A stretch of DNA of 64,000 nt from Bidens hawaiensis (Eukaryota; Streptophyta; Magnoliopsida; Asterales; Asteraceae), in the NCBI GenBank assembly GCA_021521415.1, contig JAIQDT010000027.1:3991001-4055000 (forward strand), read 5' to 3'. Below are positions 55,159 to 64,000 of this stretch, in pieces (positions within the stretch are counted from its first letter, which is position 1; every line of letters begins with the position of its first letter). The notes below the pieces were generated by a model that saw only the letters and a program-made list of their open reading frames with translations, ran no database searches and had not been told where the DNA came from. The position numbers and the translations under genes were made by a program.

Positions 55159-58100
55159 ATATAACAAGACATCGCGGAAATGTGTAGTTAGAGAAATATG
55201 TAAATCATTATAAAATGAAAGCCATGCAAGCCAAATTGTTAATGGAAATTATATACATAAAGAGGTTGTGATGAAAAATCTTTATGAAATGATGCTTGCG
55301 ATAATAAGAGGTAGTAGTTCGCGTAAATCGTTATTGAAAAAAAATTCATGTCACAATATGAAGTAAAAAAACATTTATAAATGCGTCCCAAAAAGATTTG
55401 CAAACCCATGGTCATTGAGTTTATGCAAGATGGTGAAAGTTGTAATTTGTTATTGAATCAACCTCGCGTTCATCATTCAAAATGAAACCTCATATTTATA
55501 AAGTTTTTATGAGATTAATCACCATAGGTGACAATATTTAAAATCTTGAAATCACACATATAATCATTTAATAACCTTTCAAAAACAAATCCTCATAATA
55601 GAACTTTGTTGTCATGACAATCTTAGATTTTTGATAGATGATTTATAAGATTCGGACAATATGTAAATCGTTAATCTTGAAAGAGTTTATAATCTATAAG
55701 TGATTTTTTGAACACATGAGGTTGTTATAAATACAGTAGTTGTTTATACATACATAAAAAATATTTAAGGGTAAAACAATGCTTGCGTGCGTATGGAGGG
55801 GTTTTAGGCTTCGAATGGTGAATGGTTTGGAAATTTGGTGATGAGTGAGTGTGTTTCGGTTGGCTTGCGTAGTTGGGTTTTTCTTGAGTTGGATTGATGA
55901 GGTTTGTTGAGTTTAGTTTGTTTGAGTGGGTCAGGCTTAGATAATTTGTGTGAGTAATGGTTGGGGTAATATGTAAGGTTTTGCTTATTTGAGCTCGGGT
56001 TAAGTTGATGGGCTGGATAATTTGATCTTGACTAGTTTGGGTTGACATTCGTTTTATATATGTATTTTGTAAGGAGTGTTTAGGTTGCTATTTTGATATC
56101 AAACTCTATGGTTGGATGGTAACGGTGTGGCGATATGGTTTGTGATTTAACATAGCAAGGTACGAATGATCGAGTCATAGTTGGGTAAACTTTGGTTTGT
56201 ATATGTCCAAGGCATTCGTGAGTGTGTTTGTTGGTTTCTTTGAAGTATTAGGATGGTGAGTTTGATAGGTTTTCGTGGCATAGAAGTGTCAGTAGTTAGG
56301 GCCTTTGGATTAGTTGATTTTTGTAGACCTTGGACTTGCATGGGGTTTGAGTAGGTGAGGGTATAACTTTGATGTTTTAGGTTTCGTTCATATTGAGGAA
56401 TGATTTGAGTGCGCAGGAAACTTTTGTAGTGTAAGGATGGTTGGTTTAAGGTGGTAGCTCGAGATGGAATACGAGTCTTTTGAAGCTTGGTTGTTTTTCG
56501 GGAAATTTTGACTAATAATAAGTATTAAATTGAAAATATCATAATTTATAAATAGTGCTTGAAATATTCATGAAATTTTAATAGTTAAAATTACAAGTTA
56601 TTATGTATAAAATAAAATTTTGAGATTCAAGCTTGTGAATCACAACAATTTTTTTATTGCTAAACGTTTTCTACTAAAATAAGAGTTGTTACGATACGTT
56701 GGGTCGGCTTAAGATGTAAAATAATTTATGAGAAAATTTTAGAAATAAACCAATTCGCGTAACGTAAATCGTTCTCTGAATACTTAACATTTAGTAGTTT
56801 AAAACATCATAGTAACTATGATAATAGGGTTTCCTTGTTTTGAAGTTTATTATAAAAATAAAAGTCGATTGTCATGAGAAAGCAAAATAAGTTTTATAAG
56901 GGTCAAAAAAAAATTCCTTGCTTATGAGGAAATAAGTATAAACAGAATAAGTTAATTTAACGTCGGAATTTGTTATGAGGTATCAATATGAATGTTGAGA
57001 GTTTGATTTGAGTATAAAAATTTGCGTAACGAAAATTTTTACCAAGTTCGTTATTTAATATCATATAACGAAAATATAATGGTACATTAAAATGACCGGC
57101 ATTGTGAATCGAGAAATCACAAGTAAACGATTTTGTCCTTAAATTAGAATTTCTATGAAGTTTTGCATAAGCATTTCAAGAAACTTACAAGCTATAAGTT
57201 TGTGAATTTCATGAAAAATCATGGCAAAACTATCATAAGAATTTTAAAAATGTGGAAAATCGTATGATGTTAATTTTATTTGCGAAAATTTTTAATGAAA
57301 AAAGGATTGCATGATGAAAGTTGTTATGAAAATAAATTTGGGTAACGAAAATTCTACCATGTGTACTATATAATATGGTGTAATTTAAAATGTCGGGAGA
57401 AGTTAAAATAATTTATATTGTGAAATGATAGTTTCAAAATAAATGGAATCATTTTAGTGTTTTTTATGAAGTCTTATACGAGGACTTTAAAAGCCATTTA
57501 AAATTCATATGATAGGAATTTACTTGAAAATTTAAGGTAAAATTTTTATCATAAAACCTTTTTTGTATATGATGAAATTCATATGATAAAAATTGGGTTT
57601 ATAAATGGTCTTAATGAACAAGGTTGAAATATATAATAAAAATCTTTATAAATAGTTTAAAAAATATTATATATTTTTTTTTGACTTATATTGAATAGAT
57701 GACAATAAACAAAATATGTAATAAAGTTGCAGTGTGAATTCAAGAGGAGAAAATTTGTATAAAAACTTTACAATGTGAAATCAAAACATATTAGAATTAT
57801 TTACAATGAAAACTAAATTTTATTAATGAGGACTTGTGACGAGAATTTATACGGCGAAGTAAAAAGAAAAATTGTTTAAATCCTTGAAATTTGTAAATAA
57901 TGTCTTAATATTTAAAGGCGGAAAAATCGTGCATGAACCACCAACACTTGATATTTCCGACACTCAAAACCTTTTTTACAATTAAATAATACCTTGTTGG
58001 AGTCTAAACATGTGCACATACCACTGCGTATTTTTCATGTTTTCGACTCAGATAACGACTGTAACAAAAATAATAAATCGGAATTCAACATCATGTCAAA

Positions 58101-58546
58101 ACACTAATCCACGAACCACCGTGTTTCTATTGTTTCAACACCGAAAATTAGGATGGCGACCGGAACGTTCGCATTCGACAACTTAAAGTGGTCATCTCAT
58201 ATGAGACAATCTTTAAGGAGATTTGAAACAACGGGATCCAAGTTAAGCTCGTGATCCATAAAATACAATAAAAACAAATGTTTTTGTGGTAAGGTAAGGA
58301 TACCTTAGATTATTATGAAAATGCATGTATATGTATATATAAAAATAAACAAAAGTAAGGTACGGAAACCCTACTATGTTTCGAGTGTTTGTGTATATTT
58401 ACTATTTGATGAAAGAAATAAGTATATAATTAAACAAGTGCAATGAACAATCAAGTAGGGTAAACACGTATAGGCAATACGTATAAGTACCCTAAAGCAA
58501 AGACTATACTAGGTTGTTACGTCTAACCACCTATCCTATAGTCTTG
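55159..58546 (-). other. T4 internal region, 5' side (noncoding)
   Basis: 3.4 kb of AT-rich sequence. Two small minus-strand frames (56048-55725, Thr/Asn/His-rich; 56341-56147) have no recognisable motif and look like chance. The 5-bp TGCAT of C1 precedes it. I see no gag, pol or host gene. Confidence 0.6.
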
Positions 58547-58563
58547 TGGCTCTAATACCAATT
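58547..58563 (-). promoter_or_regulatory. T4 primer binding site (one change)
   Basis: TTGGTATTAGAGCCA in element sense; differs from the Met-tRNA complement by one C-to-T change. Confidence 0.75.
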
Positions 58564-61135
58564 TGTCACACCCCGACCAAAGGCGACGGAACATGCTAGG
58601 GTGCAACGTGATTGGACAAATACACAAGACAGTATTTATAGTGACAATATTTAATCAACTCATTTTATTTCATAAATCAATAAACAACACATCTCGTTCA
58701 TACAAACAAATTGAATACAAGTAAAGGATTATATTGTTCATTTTACTAATAACCTAATAGTCTTGGTATCGTTTTTCGTCAAGTCCTCAAGTCAACAAAA
58801 GTCAAACCTTTAACATTGCATAAAATAAAGTTTGTCAACACAAAGGTTGGTGAGCAATTTCATGATTTTTGAACAATATGTATATAATAAGAAATGCCAC
58901 AATCTTGTATACAGATCAATAAATAATAGTAACAATTTGGATAATAATGATATCGCTAACACATTAACGACACCTGCCATAAGAGAATACCAGATGGTTA
59001 AGGATTTTTATATGAGGTCGTTAATAAGAATACATTAACGGCACCGTCTATAAGGGAATACAAAATAGATTTGGATTTCATAAGGTCGTTAATAAGAATA
59101 CATTAACGGCACCGTGCTATAAGAGAATACCAGATAGTTCACGGATTTATGAATCAACCAACCATAAACGGTAAACACATAAGCACATAAGCATGTAACC
59201 GTAGAACACCAAATTGAGCATTTATTTAAGTAAAGTATACAATAAAGTTTGTGGTTTACGACTCAAGTATAAAACATTTAGATTGAAATAAGTATGCAAT
59301 TTCACCCCCAAAACGAAAGATGGAAAATGGAGAAATGAAAGTACTCACGTTCAAGTATAAACTTGATCGACAAAAGATGAATAACTGGGTGGATGGAGTT
59401 TAACGAGCAAGGCCTAAATAAAAATGAAAGCCTTGAATTAGAAAGGTTGTTTTGGAATTCTTTAAAATACAAGACAAGAAGTGTAAATATATACAGTAAG
59501 GTTTAAAAATGCAACTATTAAAGAATTTATAATAAAAACCTTTTATAATGTAAGTTTGCTCGAAGCCGCGTTAAAGTATCTAACCTTATTATTTAGTTAA
59601 CTAATGTTAAGTAATAAGGTGGGTAAAATGCAAAAATGCAAGTTACTAAAACGGGTTTCAACGAGTGTTTCGGGTTGTTGGTTCAGGTCTTGATAATTGG
59701 TCAAACCCAAAGTCAACTTTCCAAAATAATAAATGTTTTGAGATAAATCAATAAAACCTATTAATACTTAACCAAGTATGTAGTTCTATTGTTTTAGAAC
59801 TAACAACGTACGTTAAGCGAGTTTTCGGTTTTGTCAGTCCAAACTTTGTTATGAGATCAAGTTGGATCCAACATTTCCACGTACTTAAGAGAATAATTAA
59901 AATCAGTTTGTAAACTATTTTTAAAGAAATATACAAGTCTTGATAGCTAAAACACACTTGTGTGTATTAAGCGAGTAAGAATCAGTTTAGTTCGGTTTGG
60001 TTCTGTTTCCATCTCTCAAATATTTCATTGATGGTATCCACATGTAAAAATATCCAAGAACTTGTATAATAATTTATAAATGAAGAAACTTAAGTTTTAC
60101 AACCAAAAGTTAACAATAAAGTCTTTAAACAAAAGTTCGGTTTTGGTTCGGTTTCCATCTCACAATATGTTCATAGATTGATTCCATATACTCATATATC
60201 ATAGATCTTGTATAATAATGTATAAATGAAAATATTTAAGTTCTACAATTAAAAAGTCAACTACAAGTCTTTTAAACAAAAGTTCGTTATGGTTCGGTTT
60301 CCATCTCACATTGAGTTCATAGATGGTCTCCACATACCCAAGAACTGTACATGTGACTACCAAACTAAAATGAGCATAAATAACATGTGCAAACAAGTTA
60401 TGTGAGTGTATATATATCAAGAACACGAAGTCCTCTATGAAGCCTTGCCTTACGAGGTCCGAAACATAACCAACCAGAGTCGGAGAGGTAACTACCAAAG
60501 GTAACAAGGGGTGTGTATTATATATATGTTGTACCACCATATTAAAGTATTAATAAGATTATATAAGCTAATTAGAATGAAAGATTCAACTCAGTTTGAA
60601 CTTTGGAAGTCAAACCTTCAAGAACACATAAATGAACAACCTTGGATCTATGGAGAATTTAGAGAGAATTTGGAGATGTAGCAAGTGTAAAATGAAGAAG
60701 ATGGGTGTGTATATATAGGGTAAGGGTCAAAGCTTCTTTACAAGGTTCTCTTTTATGTTTGTATGAAAATAGATTGGTTAAACAAACAAGCAAAGCACAA
60801 AACAACAAGAAAAACATGAAATAATGTGCAGAGGGGTCTAGGCGTCGCACGACAGCCTCCCTTGCTCTGTCCGCGCGGAGCGGCGTGCCTAGAGGTTGGG
60901 AGTCCAGCTCGTCTATCGTGGTTCGTTTTGCGTCCGGAAGTTCGTATTTGTTGTATTTTGATTGTTTTAAAGCCGTTTTCGAATCCGTAAATGTGGTTTT
61001 TCAAATTAAACAAATGGGAATGATTTGGTAACATAAAATACAATATTTTATATATTTGAAATGTTCGGGATATAAATCAGGTTGGTTTAGGTGACAAACG
61101 AATACATATAGAGCCCGAAGTTGACGAATGTCACA
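58564..61135 (-). repeat. T4 5' LTR
   Basis: 2572 bp, TGTCACACCCC to GACGAATGTCACA, partner of 38802-41380, with the same internal repeats and a TATA-like stretch (minus, 60704-60720). Confidence 0.88.
58959..59148 (-). repeat. Three 65-bp tandem units in T4 5' LTR
   Basis: Same units as at 39196-39388. Confidence 0.78.
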
Positions 61136-62264
61136 ACGCGAACCTTGGATTAGTCGAAATTGTAGTAGAGAATGTACCCACCGGGGTACTCGTTGGGGTA
61201 GTAGTCGCAGGTGTTTGATGAGGAGTTACATTAAACGTTGGTCGTGGATGGGATTCCACGATCTCAACGCCAGAATCTCTATGGGTTCTGATCTTGGCAG
61301 GCTTTCAGTAGCAATAGCCTTACCGTTCACTTTATGCTTACGTGTCGCAATACCCTAATCATCACCAACCACCATGTCCATCAACACCATCATTTCCACG
61401 ACGAATGCAGATTGTAACATGATACGTCATTGATTGAAACCACCTTTACGCCTACCGAGACAATGTATATGTACGTGTAAGAGATACTTATAATGCTCAC
61501 AATAAATACGCCTTTTGTATTAAGACTTGTAGAGATCGCCTTTGTACTTCAAACGCCCAAACAATCCTCTGATTAGATCATTGTCGAATTCACACCGATT
61601 ATCGATAGTTTTTAGAAACACCAAGACTTTTCGTATCAACGACACGTCGATAATAATCTTCTTAATTTCAACCATAGCTTTAATGTAATTCTCTTCTGGA
61701 TCGTATTTAAAAGTGTTACAGAAGGCTCTTATGATGTTGATGTATATTGGAACGTCGGAAGAATTGGCAAAGTGAATCCTAGAACGCCTTAAGAATGACA
61801 TAACATCTATGAGCGTTGGTAGTTCAAAAAAGTCTTCTGTGAAGAACGCGCAAATGTTTTGCTTCTTATCGTATGGAAACTCAACAATCTGAACTTCTTC
61901 CTCTCTTTGAACATCAGGTTGCTCTTCAGAAGATTATCAGTATTGAAATTGATATGCTTGTGGTCGTCATCGTGTAAACGCAAGCATCTTCTGATTAGTC
62001 TTTCTGTTATACTTATTTCTTGTCTAGCCACTGTAGCTTCAATCGGTCGTCATTTACGTCATCATACAGTGCTGCTGAGCGCCATAAATCAAGTGAGTGA
62101 TTTCTATAAATGGTTGGACACTTAGTGAAGGCAAAACTGACATTAGATCTTAACAACCGCGTTATCATCATCGCCACCTCCTCATTGTCAGGAGTAATCT
62201 TCAACAAGGCGCACATATTATGCTTCTGTTCAAAGGGATACTTTGGTTGTTCATTATCTGCCAT
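61136..62264 (-). pseudogene. C2 post-pol ORF, N-terminal part (broken)
   Basis: Starts Met 62264 (MADNEQPKYPFEQKHNMCAL) and reads RLLRSNVSFAFTKCPTIYRN, HSLDLWRSAALYDDVNDDRL; after a stop it continues EISITERLIRRCLRLHDDDH (62020) and, in another frame, IRKVLVFLKTIDNRCEFDND (61640). It aligns in order with the C1 ORF start (GHNMYITL, FLVRSRIFEDFWW, VQFSADQIRVALQFG). Decay is advanced below 61500. The gene continues at 38801 beyond T4. Confidence 0.62.
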
Positions 62265-62734
62265 GTCTGAAAAACATAATCACACATATTCAAAATGAAA
62301 TTAGTCATAAAGTTCATCACTTTAAGTAATTTCAAGTTATAAAATTGAAGAAGAAAGAGAGAAAAATCATCAAGAACCTGTTCTTCGACAAGTTTATAAC
62401 CTAAACACAAAAACAGAGTGTTAGCATATATATACATAATCAAATCCCATTATAGTCTAATCATGATCGGAAAACACATTATTATTTCTTACCGAGTCGG
62501 AATTAGAGGGCTGGTTAAAGTTAGGGTTTGGATTAAAGTGAATGTGATAAGTCAGTTTAGGTTTCTTTAAGAATAAGCAGTTGCAGTGGAAGGAGAGAGA
62601 GAGAGAGGGAAAATAATGTTGAAAAAACATCTCTAAATCCCTCTAATATACCTTTTGAAAGTGGGTTTTAAATGCATTTGTCGTGTAGTGAGTTATTAGC
62701 TGTGAAACATAATAATCTTATCCATATAAAACCT
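62265..62734 (-). other. C2 spacer just upstream of the extra ORF
   Basis: AT-rich, with a GAGAGAGAGAGAGAG run near 62597. No gene seen. Confidence 0.5.
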
Positions 62735-63650
62735 TACCCGAAAAAATTAGAACGTCAAACCTTGCCCGGTAAAATTTTCATTATAAAATTGACAAAGTTT
62801 GCCGGGTACCTTCCACTTACAAACCTTGCTTGGTCATGTTACGTAATTTAAAGTCAAGTAATGATGAAGAAAGCTTACCCGAAATACCAGATTTTTTGAG
62901 AACTTAATCACAAGTCAAATAATTAAGTATAAAACATCAAATAAGCATCCTTGCTAGGCATCAATTAAGATACCCATATAAATTTCTCAAATATAAATTA
63001 AATAACTCAATCTAGCATAAACCCTATCAGAATAAGAAACACATTCAATCAAGCATACTTTAACCTTCTTAATGTACAGTGTGGCCGAACAACCTTCTTA
63101 TGCAAAGTATACTCGAATAACCTTACTAGAGTATAACGTGTGCCCGAAAAGATATCTAGCAGACAATGTACCCGGAAAGTCAAATTTTGAAACTACCAAG
63201 TATATTGAGGGAACAATAGTGTACCCGGAATATAAGTGTGCCTGGAAGATAAAGTCTGCCCGGAAACACTTGTAATTTTCAAAGAAATCATAATCACAAA
63301 TAACAAGTAGCATGCTCGAAAAGAAATTAAACATTAAAACACCTAAGTGTGCTATAGTCTAAAATTTCTAAAGCGTGCCCAGAAATCCTATGTTAGCACA
63401 AAGCTTGCTAGGATACTCATACACAAATCAGGCGTGCCCGGAACGTTAAGTTCTAATTAAATTACTGAAATCTACCCGAAAAAGTTAAAATTCTTCCAAG
63501 CCTGCCCGAAAATAAGAACCTTAGTCCAAAGTGACTAAGCTTACTCGGAGAGGTTGTAAAACTTCAAACCTTACCCGAAAATACAAATTCAATTGTTTTG
63601 TGCCCGGGAAGGTTTTTAAACATCAAACCTTACCCGAAAATACATATTCA
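62735..63650 (-). repeat. C2 spacer array of TACCCGAAA / TGCCCGGAA motifs
   Basis: About twenty copies of a 10-12 base motif (on the plus strand CTTACCCGAAAA, GTGTGCCCGGAAA and variants) spaced 25-60 bp, nearly all in one orientation (one reversed, GCCGGGTACC near 62800). Located where C1 has its AACTTCGCC array. Confidence 0.75.
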
Positions 63651-64000
63651 AACCTTTTTTAGGCAAAATGCAACACTTTTGTCTTAAAACCACTGGGCAT
63701 GACATTTGTCAAATATATTTCATTAAAGATCATAGTTTCAGAGAAAATGGTGCATTTAGAGATCAAATTTTAGTTATGTTTCCCTTCAAAACATATATTT
63801 CTTTAACTGAAAAGATCTCAAGAATGGGATCATATTGACTAAGTAGTTTTCTCAATAGTTCATCCTCAGCATTATTATGACTACAAAGACAGGTCAATAG
63901 CAGGTCTAGACTTAACATGATTTTCATTTCTTTGGTGATATGATTAATTTCAATTAAGTTATAGAAAATTTAATGGATAACACATGTTGTGTTATGATGC
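63651..64000 (-). other. C2 spacer, aligned to C1 spacer
   Basis: TTATGACTACAAAGACAGGT...AATTTCAATTAAGTT...GTTATGATGC matches the C1 stretch 47410-47545 (TTATGACATAAAGAAACAGG...GGTTCAATTAAGCT...GATTGTGATGC). No gene seen before the window edge. Confidence 0.6.

Larger units (their letters stand above)
38802..61135 (-). mobile_element. T4: non-autonomous (LARD-like) relative of Tekay elements, carrying C1
   Basis: LTRs at 38802-41380 and 58564-61135 with Tekay-type ends (TGTCACACCCC; TTGACGAATGTCACA), PBS next to 58564, and a TTTCGTCCC motif after the 3' LTR. Without C1 it is about 10.1 kb. The roughly 5 kb of internal sequence has no gag or pol similarity that I can see in any frame, so it is a large noncoding derivative or is decayed beyond recognition. 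Minus strand. Confidence 0.8.
36523..64000 (-). mobile_element. C2: old Sirevirus-like Ty1/copia (partial, split by T4)
   Basis: Recognised by a 3' LTR (36523-37000), a purine tract, a long downstream ORF in two parts (37268-38801 and 61136-62264) like that of C1, and a spacer at 63880-64000 that aligns to 47420-47545 of C1. gag and pol would lie beyond the right edge. T4 interrupts it, with flanks ATGCG and ACGCG. Confidence 0.7.

Noticed and set aside
55725..56048. 107-residue minus-strand frame in the T4 interior as a gene
   Set aside because: Low-complexity Ser/Thr/Asn/His composition, no motif and no homologue elsewhere in the window.
62735..63650. CRISPR-like array
   Set aside because: The motif is short and degenerate, the spacing irregular, and the setting is a retrotransposon spacer.

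Overview
The window looks like a plant nuclear repeat block. I found no convincing host gene; everything recognisable is transposable-element sequence, mostly LTR retrotransposons nested in one another. The mix (Tekay/Del-type chromoviruses with 2-2.6 kb LTRs, Sirevirus-type Ty1/copia elements and an Athila-type integrase) fits a large-genome eudicot. Asteraceae is my best guess, by resemblance only. Element names below (T1-T4, C1, C2, A1) are local labels.

Left part (1-22240). A1 is the 3' end of a plus-strand Athila/Tat-like element, with its LTR at 20068-22240. Its internal region is split at 18504 by T1, a decayed minus-strand Tekay-like chromovirus running off the left edge. The T1 5' LTR (5430-6816 and 17700-18503) is split by T2, a complete minus-strand relative at 6817-17694 flanked by a 5-bp duplication AAAAA. 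T1 and T2 carry an extra acidic coiled-coil ORF ('ORF0') before gag. A 368-bp Harbinger/Tourist-like MITE sits in the A1 LTR.

Centre (22241-36522). The substrate is a head-to-tail array of an Athila-type integrase segment (minus strand, about 0.95 kb per unit). A 0.78-kb hAT-like non-autonomous element (ends 23805 and 35382, near-identical 8-bp flanks) interrupts it, and T3 lies inside that element. T3 (23887-34677, plus strand) is young: LTRs of 2537 bp each, about eight differences between them, duplication TCAAA. Its coding frames are nearly whole, with one frameshift and one stop. Its LTRs and 3' UTR hold two families of hairpins in which the loop is conserved while the stem sequences change with pairing kept. 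This is the most unusual signal in the window.

Right part (36523-64000). C2 is an old minus-strand Sirevirus-like copia. Its 3' LTR is at 36523-37000, and its downstream ORF is split into 37268-38801 and 61136-62264 by T4. T4 (38802-61135, minus strand) has 2.6-kb LTRs and a PBS but only noncoding internal sequence, so it is a LARD-like derivative. C1 (42970-55153, minus strand, duplication TGCAT, 410-bp LTRs) is a full Sirevirus inside T4, with gag, PR-IN-RT-RNH and a large extra ORF downstream of pol. C1 and C2 each carry dense family-specific arrays of a short motif (AACTTCGCC in C1, TACCCGAAA/TGCCCGG in C2).

Inferred order of events: integrase array, then (in unresolved order) the A1 LTR insertion, the hAT-like element and C2; later T1 into A1 and T2 into T1; T3 into the hAT-like element; T4 into C2 and C1 into T4. 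All coordinates and alignments were read by eye; no database search was made.
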